From Pseudoneurospora amorphoporcata (taxonomy: Eukaryota > Ascomycota > Sordariomycetes > Sordariales > Sordariaceae): DNA of 64,000 bases. Made by a program: the position numbers and the translations under genes. Under the pieces are notes generated by a model. That model saw nothing but the letters and a program-made list of their open reading frames with translations, made no database searches and was not told where the DNA came from. Shown here one piece after another: positions 1 through 12,284 of this stretch; within the stretch, counting starts at the first letter, position 1, and each line of letters starts with the position of its first letter. The DNA lies in assembly GCA_033297205.1 (NCBI GenBank), contig MU859100.1, positions 124,001 through 188,000 of the forward strand, given 5' to 3'.

Positions 1-1
1 A

Positions 2-142
2 TTCATCCGACAAGTACTTAATACAATTGTTCGCTCTCCTCGTCTTCTTCATACGTCCAATGCTGTTCATGCAGAAATGGCTCCTGATCTTCCCCATGCC
101 TTCTTGGATGACACCCTCATCGCCTCTGGGACCACGACTTAA
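2..142 (+). CDS. Possible 3' end of a gene cut by the window edge
   Basis: One frame is open from the first bases to a TAA stop and reads as about 46 residues ending ASGTTT. The last 25 codons use third-position C often, as the real genes here do, but the earlier ones do not. No domain is recognised and there is no start in the window. It may be a chance open frame. Confidence 0.2.
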   Translation, partial: FIRQVLNTIVRSPRLLHTSNAVHAEMAPDLPHAFLDDTLIASGTTT

Positions 143-1566
143 AACTTCAGCAATTGCACGCGACCGACAAAACCAGCCCGTCATTTCCCCCAGTATTACA
201 TTACGGTACCAAGAAGGGACGAGTGGCCAAAAGAATACACCTATACCTCGGTTTCACAACAGTACCAATTTGATATCGTCATTGACGACCCAAGCCTGTG
301 CTTAGCTGCTTATTCGTCTTGCAACAACCATACATTTGGGGGCATTGAACAGGCACGAGCGACACTCACATTTCGACCTCGGCCCCCAGTTGGTGGTGAT
401 ACCAAAGAGTTACTCGGAGCATGCGCCAAGTTCACAGTTCACACACCAAAATCCATCACTACATCAATACCTGCCCCTCGACATGTACAATTAATAATAA
501 TGAAAAGTGGATGGTTGACCTGCCAGTTGATCCCGTCCAGACAACAGTCATTTGCCTGAACATCACCTAGGTATGGGTGAGTGGTACAACTAGGAGGCCA
601 ACGTCTCTTCCATTCTGGCACGAATCGACGACAATATGGAGAGGTAACTCGACGCGAGTTCCCCAGTCATTATCTAGACATCAACGAACTCTACAGTCTC
701 CTCCAGCGGTGGACGGGACGAGAGTTGTTCGCTGAGGCGGTGGGTGAGAACCGCTACAGCTGGAAGCAAGGAAGGAGCGGCGCGGTTCGACCGCGACCGA
801 ATGGAGCTAGGGGTTTTCATCCGGCGGCGCTTAACGCCGTACGGTTTTTCCTTTAGAGAGCCTGGAGAAGGACCTCATGCCAATATGGCGCTATAGATAT
901 ATAGCTAAGGAATATGATTATTATTATTACAGTCTCCTCCAGTCGTCGTCCTGACAAATAAAATACAAATGACTGTACAGCTTTGCTAAGACCATGCATG
1001 CACGGCTGGGTGTCAAAAGTGGGCGGAGGTTGGTTGCCAATGGGAACATAACTGACCGCGCACAAGACCAACAATGCTAAAGTCACTGTTTGGCAATCGC
1101 ATGACCCCTAGAGAGCGGGACCGTGGAAGGGTTTCGAGGGGCCTAAAGTATGGGCGGCCTGGTGACTGACGGGACCGGCGAACGGTTCGAGTACATCGGG
1201 GTTTACATCTTCCAAGTCCGAGACGAAGACCTAAACACCGAGTTCTTCTGCCGGCTGGCCGGGGCTGTCGGCTGAACTACGTACAAACCCCCTCCTCATA
1301 GCATCCAACCCTCTCACAGCATATAAACCCCCTTTTCAGACACAATCACATGCAAGAAATCTTGCAGATTTGCCCGCCACGAACTGCCACAGCCCGCCGG
1401 CCACTCGTCGCGTCCGGACGCGGGGAAGCCTAAGGCAATTCCGGCCTTCCCCTCATCCAAATGACGTTTCTTCCGTCTTTCAACAAACTTGCGACAACCA
1501 CAACGACAAAGCTCTTGCGACCACAACAACACAACCAGCTAAGTTTTGCACATCACATCAATCACC
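143..1566. other. Intergenic, no gene recognised
   Basis: Short open frames occur on both strands but none looks like a known family. A short TTA/TAT-rich tract lies near 915-930. The last 250 bases are C- and A-rich and resemble a leader for the following gene, with CACC directly before its ATG. Confidence 0.5.
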
Positions 1567-2178
1567 ATGCCTTCTCATCAGGGCAGAAGCGACACTGACT
1601 TTTTGGCAACAGTTGCGGTCCCGGCCGATGGGGTGATGCCGACGAGGGAGGAGATGCAGGCGAATTTCGAGAGGACCTATCCTGTATCTAGCAGCAACAT
1701 CGATAGCGATAGCAACAGCGAAGCGACTAGCGCAACAGATAGCGAATCGAATAGCGATGATCATGTACATAGCGACAACGATAGCAGAGGTGTGAGGAGG
1801 GAGAGAGAGAAGGAGGCTGAGGAAGAGGAGGAGGAGCAGAGCCTGGAGGGGTTTCTGAACAAGTTGTGCGCTGAGGTGTGGCAGGAGGAGCAGAAACAGA
1901 AGCGGGAGCAGGAGGAGTTGGACAGGGAGATTGAAGAGCAGGAGAAGTTGGTGGAGCAGCTGGAGCAAGGGATTGTAGAGCAGTTTGGGGATGAGTATGC
2001 GGAGGAGATGGCGAGGTGGGAGAGGAAGAGGAAGGCGGCGGAGGATGAGAAGGCTGGGAAGCTGGGGCCGATGGTGAAGAGGAGGAAGGGGGATAGGGGT
2101 TGCTACTTGTTGGCGATGAAGCGGTTCGGGCGGATTTGGCTTTGGTTTTGCTTTTTGGTTGGTTCTTCGGGCCTGTAA
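1567..2178 (+). CDS. Hypothetical coiled-coil protein, 203 aa
   Basis: Function unknown. I chose the ATG in the context ATCACCATGC; the frame is open a little further upstream but only with non-ATG codons. The N-terminal third is neutral and then very rich in Ser/Asp/Asn (about residues 45-80, many SD and SN pairs). An E-rich stretch follows, then a long Glu/Gln/Lys/Arg heptad-like region (about 85-170) that should form a coiled coil. A basic cluster KRRKGDR lies near 175-181 and a hydrophobic tail with FGRIWLWFCFLVG ends the protein. The tail could be a short membrane anchor, or could be read-through of an unrecognised intron. Single exon. Strong codon bias supports a real gene; it may be specific to a small group of fungi. 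Confidence 0.6.
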   Translation: MPSHQGRSDTDFLATVAVPADGVMPTREEMQANFERTYPVSSSNIDSDSNSEATSATDSESNSDDHVHSDNDSRGVRREREKEAEEEEEEQSLEGFLNKLCAEVWQEEQKQKREQEELDREIEEQEKLVEQLEQGIVEQFGDEYAEEMARWERKRKAAEDEKAGKLGPMVKRRKGDRGCYLLAMKRFGRIWLWFCFLVGSSGL

Positions 2179-2517
2179 AGTAGACCGGGTACCTTTTCCC
2201 CACCGGGGTTTTTAACGGCCCATTGAATCCGCCAAATACAAGCGCTTTTTTGGTTTGCTTTTGCGAGTTTTTCTGCCCTTCGAGCGGCTATTGTTGTCGA
2301 GAGAGGTAGGCCGGGGGCTCGAGGTCTGGAGTTAGAACTTCCGAATCAGCCGGGGTACCTGTTCCACCTCGGGCTGTGACTGAGCCTTTATGACGGAGTG
2401 CCGGCCGGCGGCGCCGCCAACGTTGCCGTTGGTAGGTAATGGAAGGGGGGCGGGCCGGGCCAGGCCGTACCTTTCGGGGGAAAAGTCGGATTCGAAATGA
2501 TGGTGCTGCCGGGACCG
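2179..2517. other. Intergenic, GC-rich
   Basis: It lies between the ends of two convergent genes. It contains a perfect 12-base palindrome GGCGGCGCCGCC (2407-2418) inside a GC-rich stretch, and otherwise nothing recognised. Confidence 0.4.
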
Positions 2518-3235
2518 TCAGTGTAGGAAGAGTCGAGAGCGGGACGGTGGTTCTGCATTGGACTGGTCGGGTACTCCGGTTACTATTTGCGGGAGCGACG
2601 CGCGGTTGGTTGTAGTTGTTTCTGCTGGCGGCGGATGCAGAAGAAGTAGAAGGATGATGCTAAGTAGGGCGGCTATGTGGCAGAGTGCTGAGATCTTTTT
2701 TCGGTTTCGGGATTGGGTTGAAAGGTGAGCCCCGGGCTGCCGTTGTCGGCTATAGAAGATGAAAATTAAAACATGGAAGGGAACTTGCAAGGACAGGACA
2801 AGAATGGCGAACTTATTTTGTGGTGTAGTGTCGTTCGTTCCTTCCGAGCTACCTCAGAGGCATTACACCCCTGGGCGTTTTTGGGTTTTGCGGGGCGGCT
2901 GCTTGTTGTTCGTCTTTGCCTCCTTCTCCTTTTTCGGCGGTGTCGTTGTTGTTAATGTTATCCGTGAAGGTGTCGGTGTCGGTGCCAGCGTCGGTGTCCG
3001 TATCCGTTTCATCTTCCACCAACTTGGTTTCTTTGCCAATGTCATCATTTTCATGAAGTTCGGGGCTATCTTCCGAATCTTGAGGAATGCTGTGTAACGG
3101 TCATATCTAATAATAGGGTTTTTCCCGTATTATGTGCAGGACAGGCTGGTCTCCTATAGTCTCCGTTTCCTCTAGCGACTCGGCCTTGTCGGTGGGTAGC
3201 CGGTACCGTTGCCGTGGCGTTATTTCAGAAGACAT
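2518..3235 (-). CDS. Candidate three-exon gene: acidic protein with one membrane segment
   Basis: This is an inferred model with exons 3207-3235, 2853-3089 and 2518-2749. Introns are 117 bp (donor GTACCG, acceptor ACACAG) and 103 bp (donor GTAGCT, acceptor CTATAG). Joined, the frame stays open for 165 residues. The N-terminal half is acidic and Thr/Asp-rich (repeated DTDTD), followed by a Lys/Gln-rich stretch. A basic flank RNRKK precedes a hydrophobic run (ALCHIAALLSIILLLLL) that would span a membrane once, leaving a short C-terminal tail. Function unknown; no family recognised. In its favour, the acidic frame and the hydrophobic frame join in phase at a good acceptor, and intron 1 removes two in-frame stops. 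Against it, both donors deviate from GTRNGT and there is no known homologue. Confidence 0.38.
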
Positions 3236-3562
3236 CCTGGTGCGGTAGGTCTGGTGTTGTCAGCAATTGCTTTCTCGCCATCGTTTCTTGACGGAATTGA
3301 AGAAGAGGGCAACACGCGCAGCGCTAGCAATCCAAACGTGATGTAGGTAAGTATGGTTCGATCCCCTGCAAAAATGGCAGCCTAATTCGTTGGCTTAGAT
3401 AACCTCCATATCCTAGAATCGATATCAATGGTATTTCCACGACAAATGGAACAAAACAAAAGACTTGTAAAAGCAACATTTTCCTAATCCACCCCCCAAA
3501 AAACGCCCGGTACGCCGATTATACTTCTGTGCCTGTTTCGTACAATAATAACACACACACGT
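3236..3562. other. Intergenic between two minus-strand genes
   Basis: This would hold the promoter of the small candidate gene and the 3' end of DIM1. A TTCGATCC string near 3357 resembles a tRNA B box, but no cloverleaf can be drawn around it. Nothing else is recognised. Confidence 0.4.
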
Positions 3563-5560
<1,998 letters not shown>

Positions 5561-7403
5561 ATGTCCATACGAATAGCCCTTGAAAACCCTCCCGAGTTCT
5601 ACACAAACCTGGACATCATCCGCGGCCAGGTCGTCCTCTCTCTCAGCCGTCCCGAGCAGATCGGAGGCATCATCGTCAAACTTGAGGGTGAAGCCAAGTC
5701 GGCCTTGGGAGTTCCCGCTGATGGCTCAGGGACCGGCATCGCTCAGAAGGAGCGCACTCCAACGGGGGATGTTATCTACGAGAACCACAAGATCCTATAC
5801 AAGGTCACCCAGGCCTTCCCCGACGAGAAGACCAACGCCTTGCCACCGCCCTATGTCCTAGCCGCCGGCCAACACCGATTCCCATTCCAGTTCAAGTTCC
5901 CCTTCAACAATGTTTGTGGTGATCCCGCCGCCATGGCCAAACTCGGAGGCCTGTCCGGTGCCGGCGGAATAGCGTCAGGTGCTGGCTTGTTCGGTCTCGG
6001 TGGCATTCGTGTTATGGACGGCACCAAGCAGCTGATGTATCGCCATGTCACAAAGACGCTACCGCCCAGTTTCACCGGATTCCCGGGCCAGTGCGAGATC
6101 CGGTACTATGTCAAGGTTACCATCCAGAGACCGGGTATTTTTAAGGAGAACTGGAGGATGCAGGCTGGCTTGAAGTTCCTCCCCATTGAGCCACCAAGGC
6201 CGCCCAAATCGAACCACGAAGCCTATGCCAGACGGCCCTTTGCATTCCGTCCACGAAGCCCTAGGACAAACGCGCCTTCAAAGAAACGATCTTCTTTCTT
6301 CAGCGGGTGGGGCGGGAGCAGCAACGCAGCATCATCTTCAGCCCCAACAACGGCTGATGGGAAACTTACAACCGAGCCTGAAGTGCCTCCATCGATAGAG
6401 ATGTCCGCTCGCCTTCCACATCCTGCCATTATCACTTGCAACCAACCGGTTCCACTTCGTCTCATTGCAAAGAAGCTTGCGGGATCAGACGCAGAGGTCT
6501 ACCTAACAGCCATCCAGATCGACCTGATTGGCCAGACCGAGGTCAGGTGTTACGACCTGATCAACACAGAGACCAGTCGCTGGGTGATTGTATCGCGACA
6601 GGGACTGAGCATTCCCGTTTCGAGACTCGGAGACCCTGTTGGGACAGAAGTGGTCCTGCCAAATGACATCTGGTGCAACCAACCCTTACCAAACACCGTC
6701 ATGCCGAGCTTTGTCACATGTAACTTAAGGTACGTTCCCTTATCTTCGGTAAATGGTGTCCAGAACTCTACTAACACCAACCTTCCTTTACAACAGCCGT
6801 GAATACCAACTCGAAGTCAAACTCGGTCTATCCTGGGGCAAACCCCTCGTCTCGTCCTCTTCCCACGCCGCCGCCGTCGCCACTTCCCTCTTCGGCCGCA
6901 GCAACAAGCACGAAGGCGCTGACCTGCCCCAAGAAATCCACCTACCCTTGCATTTCTCTTCCATAGAAGTCTACTCCGGCATCGCCCCGCCCGCCGCCCT
7001 CATCGAAGCCATGAAGCAAGGCAAGAAAAAGCGCCCACAAACCCAACCAGCCCGTCCTGCTACCTCGTCCTCCGCCGAAGCTGGTCCTTCCACGGCACCT
7101 CAACAACCGCCAGCGCTACCTCCAAGAACCAACACAGTCACGGCCCAAGCACCCGTCATGGGAACGACAGGATCGGCAGTTGGAGTGGTACACCCACCAT
7201 CAGACCCCTTATACCCACCGCAACTGGCGCCAGGGGAGACGGAACCGCCGTATGATGATGCGCCGCCCAGCTACGACGAGGCAATGGCGGAGATAATGGG
7301 CGGGCCGGTGATTCCGGATGGAGCGCCCAGGCCGGCGTACAGTGGGGTGACGAATGAGAATGAGCCGAGTACATTGCCTGCTGGGGGGAATGAGAAGAGT
7401 TAG
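5561..7403 (+). CDS. Alpha-arrestin (ART-type ubiquitin ligase adaptor)
   Basis: Fungal alpha-arrestins bring the Nedd4/Rsp5 ubiquitin ligase to plasma-membrane transporters and trigger their endocytosis. Exons 5561-6729 and 6797-7403 are joined across a 67-bp intron (GTACGT...ACAG) to give 591 residues. The N-terminus (SIRIALENPPEFYTNLDIIRG) is a typical arrestin-N beta-strand start followed by VVLSL. An arrestin-C domain starts near residue 285 and resumes after the intron with REYQLEVKLGLSWG. The Pro-rich C-terminal tail carries PPSY at about 546-549, a PPxY motif expected to bind Rsp5 WW domains, and a proline stretch PPALPPR that could bind an SH3 domain. A Gly/Ala-rich insertion (about 130-150) interrupts the N-domain. 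Which transporter it serves cannot be read from the sequence. The 12-codon upstream ORF may modulate translation. Confidence 0.9.
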
Positions 7404-8102
7404 GGTGGGGATGGGAATGGCGGGACTGGGGGTAGGTGATGATGGGGGGGGGGGGGTGTTTGGAGGGGAGTGGTGGGTTGGGAGGTGGCGGAGAGGGGAG
7501 AGAGTGAGAGGAGAGGGTAGAGGGAAAAGGGGGAACAAAGATGAGGAGATGAACAAGAAGACAGGGTAAGGAAGAGGAGGTTTTGAGAAAGGGGAGCAAA
7601 AGAGGAAACCGGAAAGAGGGGAGAAAATTTGATTTTACATGATATCCACCTTGCATTAATAAAGTTTCGTCGAGACCGCACGCAGCATTCAACAAATACG
7701 CGCGTGTACGAGGGCTACATATAGAGAACCAATATATAATTAAGATTATTTTGGACATTACACCAGCTTCCAGCCATGCGCTACTGTTTTGAAACAGTCA
7801 ACACATTGGGCCTTCAACCACCTTGACACATGAGTGCAGCTTAGAGAAAATTAACAGCGGATGTCCAACCCGGAAATAGCAAATTATAGTAAATTTGGTT
7901 TCTACAAACTTAGAGTATCCTGACTTGATTGCACTTAGCACACTTAAGTTTGAGATACTGTAGGTAGTTGTCCCTCTTTGTTGTCATTGTCGTGGATGGT
8001 TGTTGCCTTGTGTCGTTCAGGTGGTTTAGCAGGCTAGGTATATAGGGCTAGTATCCGAACCACTCGTCATCCAACTACGACAGCTGATTTAACAGTTGTA
8101 CA
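7404..8102. other. 3' region of the arrestin gene and spacer
   Basis: It begins with a purine-rich stretch containing a run of 13 G near 7444-7456 and many GAGAGG blocks, then becomes AT-rich. No gene is recognised before the tRNA. Confidence 0.4.
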
Positions 8103-8195
8103 TCTTCCGTAGTATAGTGGTCAGTATGTGAGCTTGTCAAGCTTGAACATCTTGTTCGATTCGCTCGAGACCCGGGTTCAATTCCCGGCGGGAGA
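8103..8195 (+). tRNA. tRNA-Asp(GTC) with a 22-nt intron
   Basis: The acceptor arms TCTTCCG and CGGGAGA pair over seven positions (one G-T). The D arm has the usual fungal tRNA-Asp form (GTATAGTGGTCAGTAT). The anticodon stem TGAGC/GCTCG encloses the loop TTGTCA with anticodon GTC at 8136-8138. The intron (8140-8161) follows position 37, the canonical place. The T arm CCGGG-TTCAATT-CCCGG is perfect. A T-run from about 8202 can end RNA polymerase III transcription. The gene appears functional. Confidence 0.95.
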
Positions 8196-8819
8196 GACCA
8201 TCTTTTTGTCGCGTTTTTTTGCGCATCTCCCCCACCCACACTCTCTCTGACTATGACAATTTAACTTCACAACTCCATCATTCATTCATTGGTTTTCCCC
8301 GTCTTGTTTTTTTCCCACCTTTTCCCGCATACACCGATTTGGGATGGATTTCTTTCACCATACCCAAAAAAAAGCTCGACCTTTCATCGTATGCTCTGTG
8401 CCGAGGCGAAGGATTGCGGCGAAATATCCATCGAACACGTGCATCGCCTGCAGGGCATGCCGTTATCGCAACACAAGTAAACAAAGCCAGGACAGGTGTT
8501 GCTTGCACAAAATGAATGGATTTCTTTGCTAACCGACAACCATGTTGGATGGTATCCTGAGAAGAACATCAACAACAAGAAATGAAAATGACACAGTATC
8601 AACCAGGTCCGGCCGCCTATACCTCTGACATCAGCTCCCCGGCGTGATCGCGGCCGGCGGCCGACGGACGACCGTCTAGACAGTCGTCACTCGTTCCGTA
8701 CTCCATCCTCTCTCCTCCGGCGGCCGTTTGCCCGACGGGACGACACCTCACTCCGCTCACCAGCTCACCATCCTCCCTTCCCTCTCCGATCCCAAGTCCT
8801 CTCTCTACCTAGCCTAGTC
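8196..8819. other. Spacer after the tRNA
   Basis: T-runs at its start serve as a Pol III terminator. Near 8635-8740 there is a GC-rich stretch with repeated CCGGCGGCCG-like strings. No gene is recognised. Confidence 0.4.
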
Positions 8820-9504
8820 CTAATAACTAACAGTCCGATTCCCACAACTATCCGGCACATACCCATGCGTAGCCGCAAAGTTGCACAAGCCATGATCATC
8901 CACGCCTTCATCCTTGAAGTAACCCACGGTATCCACATAAGCCGGGGCTTCCACCAGCCTTCCCTGCGCCGTGCACTTGCAAAGCGCAATCGGGCAAAAC
9001 CCAAAGTTACATCCAAAGCTACACAGGCCCAGGAACGCATCACTCACTCCCGCTTGTTTCTCCCCTGCCACGCAACGGGGCGGTAAAAAGGGACTGTAAG
9101 TGGGGATGGTGCCGTTGTTGGGCGTCAGCGTGCAGGGCGGTTGTGGGCAGTACCCGTGGTTACAATCGAAGGAGCACAGGCCCGTGTAAATGGCTGTGTA
9201 GCCCCGTGCCGGGTACCCGGGGGTGTTGGTGAGTGCAGGCGGGGAGGCGACGCCGCGCTGGTGGCAGACGCATGCACCGCTGGGGCAGTAGCCGTTGTGG
9301 CAAGGAGAAGGAACAGAGGCCTGTGAAGTCGTAGAGGCCGAATCCGGACACGCAAACCGACGAAGAGGAGATGGAGGAGGAATAGGGGCCCGAGGTGGAG
9401 GTGGAAAGGGCGGAGCCGACCCAGGCGTTGTAATTCTGGAGAGCGATGCCTGAGGCAGGCGAGACGGTTGAAGATGATGATGCTTCTGTGCCAAATAGAT
9501 GCAG
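8820..9504 (-). pseudogene. Frameshifted relic of a cysteine-rich GH71-type C-terminal module
   Basis: The readable protein is a series of Cys-rich units of the form GLCSFxCxxGYCPxxxC, as found after the catalytic domain of fungal GH71 alpha-1,3-glucanases and some related secreted proteins. Read from the upstream side, a Ser/Thr-rich linker and FGLYDFTGLCSFS lie in one frame. The continuation CHNGYCPSGACVC lies in another, separated by one extra base near 9301-9305. Two further units (GLCSFDCNHGYCP and GLCSFGCNFGFCP) and a degenerate last one (GLCNFAATHGYVP, cysteines lost) run to a TAG stop. No catalytic domain, signal peptide or start ATG is found upstream; the linker frame is closed by TGA at 9505-9507. 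A sequencing error could explain the shift but not the missing catalytic part. Confidence 0.7.
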
Positions 9505-11744
9505 TCAAAGAGGCGGCATCTTGGTTCTATTTGTAGTCATCCATCCCCTTCTTTCTCGACGGTATGTCCCCATCTTCTCAACTCCAAGTCCTGTTGTTCA
9601 CGGCCCGCTGCCCCTCATCTCTCTAGGGCATGTTGGTTCAATCTCACGATGGTGTTGTTGCTACGCCTCTCGGCGGCAAGAGCCGACTTCCCCCCTCCCC
9701 GCCCTTACTTCTTACTTCCAGTCTCGCCAGGCACCTGGGGTAGGCACCTTCCGCCGTCGGCCGCCCGGATGTCACCAAAACGTGATGGCCGCACGACACC
9801 ATACGAAAGAATGGTCATGTTGGTGGCTGTTGATTTTCCTGAATGTTGTACTCACTGAGGGGAATATTGTTCTTGAAGACGTTAGTGACAGTGCGTGGTT
9901 TTCGTCATGACCTTGAGGGTGTTGGTCGTGGTGATGCTGACTGTGACTGTGGCGACGGTAGCAGTCCGTGAGTGAAGATGGTGTTGTACTGAGGTTCTTC
10001 TCAGCAGGCTTGAAAGGGCGCATTTACTCATTTCAGATTCTAGGTACTGTGGAGGAGGTAGGTGCCCCGTGCATGAGTAAGGTAGGAGAGAGAATGTGTA
10101 GGTATGTATGCCAATTCACCCTCTCAATATGGGTTTCCCCCTTCGATGGGTGCCTCTCGGTGAGATGTTGGCTCTTCGCAACATAACTTGCACCAACATA
10201 TATCTGCAGTCAGAAATATCCCGACAGCCTTTTTACACTTCATACAACAAGCATCGGCAACACGGCTGCTGTGCCACCATGGCTGACGGAATGTGGCAAG
10301 GCTTTATTGTACAATCAACTCTACGATGTGTGTTGATTGATGGTTTTGGGGGAAAAAGTCAGCAACTACGAAGTGGAGCCAGCAGCACACCGAAACAGTA
10401 AAAGACCAGAGGAGACACTCGATCGTTGCTGATTCTACCGAGGAGTTATCTCCACGATATATGCAGTACTGAATGGTCTATGCTTTCCTTTCCGTTTGTG
10501 CCGTCGTTGATGCCTTCCATTTCCGTTGGTGAAGTTTGAAGATATGTAGTTTGCTGTCTCGGCGCTACCTGTCAACACCACAATCCCAACATCGCGATGC
10601 TACCTCATATTGGACCCTTAACTTGGCCACTTTTCACGCAGGGTCCATGCGTCTTCTTTCAGTGATACCCGGTGGAGATCTTTCTTTAACTGCAAGATAC
10701 TTCCCTAGTCCAGGTACGATACACACACTTGTCGATTCTTCATCTCTTGACAGACGTTAGCCTCTTCAGAGATCCAGACATCAACCTCACACCCTGAACA
10801 TTTGCTCTGCTTATTCTCGCAATGAGATAGTCGACTTCTTGTTGGCTCAGAGGTATCTTGCGAAGATCTTCCTGCCAGGTACTTCGAGCTTCACACACCC
10901 GTCGATCCCCGCCTTCCAACAGTCAAGAGCTGTAGCCTCTGAGCCTCACTAGAAGCGCTGAGTACTACATAGTTCTCCGGACCAAAAGCACCTTCCGTGT
11001 GGGGTACTAACGAGCAATATTGCTACCTTTTTCTACACCTTGGATGAGCATGCTATCACATGCAAACCCCAGACTGATGATCTAGATCCTCCTCCACGTT
11101 GTCGCAGTTCCGAGACCATGGACCAACGACATGAAAGTTCAAACTACAAAGTACTACAGAACTGAACAACCATCAACCAACGACATGAAGAAGAAAAGGA
11201 AACGTTACACCTTTCTCCAGAGGCTCCCCAAGAGGCTCCATGAGAGGCTCCTCAAGCGAGATAGCCACATGCAGAACACAAGCGCAGCACCACGGGCGGC
11301 CCCGATCCCGCCCCCGTCGATCCGTCCTCCTTGGTTCCCGTCATCTAGCTGCAGTTATTCAACTAAAGATTGGCGTCCCTGACCCTGACATGATGTCTTG
11401 CAGATGAACGGTATTCCGGCCCGGCTGTCTTACTTAAATCTTCTGTGCTTCTTATGCCATGCCTCAACGCCACAAAAAAGCCGTAAAGCCTCAGACTTAG
11501 TTCAAGAACCACCTGTCCCCCACCCCTCCCTAAATCACACAAGATTCCCCCCTTTCTCCTCTTCGTCGACATCTTCCTCAACATCTTCCCATACATGCCC
11601 ATCCTTCCTTTCTCCTTGCTTCCATTTGTAATGTCCTGTAACCACTCCACATTGCACGCCAAACACCAAGTGTCATACCCTTCTTTGTTCTGTCCTGCCC
11701 TGTTCTGACCTGCCCAGCTCTGCCCTGACCCGGCCTATTCATCT
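9505..11744. other. Long intergenic stretch, no intact gene
   Basis: On the minus strand near 9885-9965 a short frame reads TVATVTVSITTT, the kind of Thr-rich linker seen in secreted glycosidases, so the relic next door may once have extended this far. A 12-bp unit AGAGGCTCCxxx is repeated three times at 11219-11254. The 14-base string ACCAACGACATGAA occurs twice (11122 and 11176). No other coding sequence is recognised. Confidence 0.4.
11686..11730. repeat. Three imperfect 15-bp tandem copies
   Basis: TGTTCTGTCCTGCCC, TGTTCTGACCTGCCC and AGCTCTGCCCTGACC lie head to tail just beyond the stop codon of the following minus-strand gene, in its presumed 3' UTR. Confidence 0.8.
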
Positions 11745-12284
11745 TCAAGCGCTAGCACCTCCCTCCCCTCTCCCCTTCCCTTTATCGCCTCTCGGCGAAA
11801 TCCCAAGCAACTTCCTCCAAAAAGCATTATACGCTTCACTTCTCTCCTTGTTTGCTGCACCCATGTTGTTGTTGTTCTGCTTGCTAAATCTCTTTGACTT
11901 TGATCTCTGGACTCCAGTCTCCTCTGCGGGTGGCGGCGGCGGCGCCGTTGAACTTTTAGCAGCTGAGTTCATCTCCATGGGCTGAACAGCGACGGGAGGG
12001 AAGGGCTCCGACTTGGGTTCTTCTCCTCGTGGCGTCACTGCGTTGAGGGCTAGAGGCTTCATGTTCATGCTGCTGAGTTCGGTGACGCGCTCCATTTGGA
12101 TGTTGTTGTTAGAGGGCTTGTTGATGGTGGGGATTTGTTGTTGCTGTTGTTGAACGATAGTAACGGTGCCGGCTGGTATGATGTCCGAGTCTTGGTCTGA
12201 GACTGAGCCTGAGGGGTCGTTGCTGTTCTGGGACTGGGAGTTGGAAGGAATGAGAGAGCGGATGAAGGACGGGAGAGTGGGCAT
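11745..12284 (-). CDS. Hypothetical low-complexity protein, 179 aa
   Basis: No family is recognised. It is a single exon starting MPTLPSFIRSLIPS, where the first residues could form a short amphipathic helix. It continues with a Ser/Asn/Asp-rich region, six consecutive Gln (about 44-50), a Pro run and a basic segment RSKSKRFSKQ. The last part contains an AYNAFWRKLLGISPRGDKGKGR block, the only part that looks like a conserved folded or binding motif. Coding bias and a clean ATG-to-stop frame support a real gene. It is likely intrinsically disordered, and its location and function are unknown. Confidence 0.6.
   Translation of the reverse strand: MPTLPSFIRSLIPSNSQSQNSNDPSGSVSDQDSDIIPAGTVTIVQQQQQQIPTINKPSNNNIQMERVTELSSMNMKPLALNAVTPRGEEPKSEPFPPVAVQPMEMNSAAKSSTAPPPPPAEETGVQRSKSKRFSKQNNNNMGAANKERSEAYNAFWRKLLGISPRGDKGKGRGEGGASA

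Noticed and set aside
3345..3375. GGTTCGATCC resembling a tRNA B box
   Set aside because: No T-stem pairing, no A box and no anticodon arm upstream.
9446..9910. 154-codon open frame on the plus strand
   Set aside because: It overlaps the minus-strand cysteine-module relic and shows no domain.
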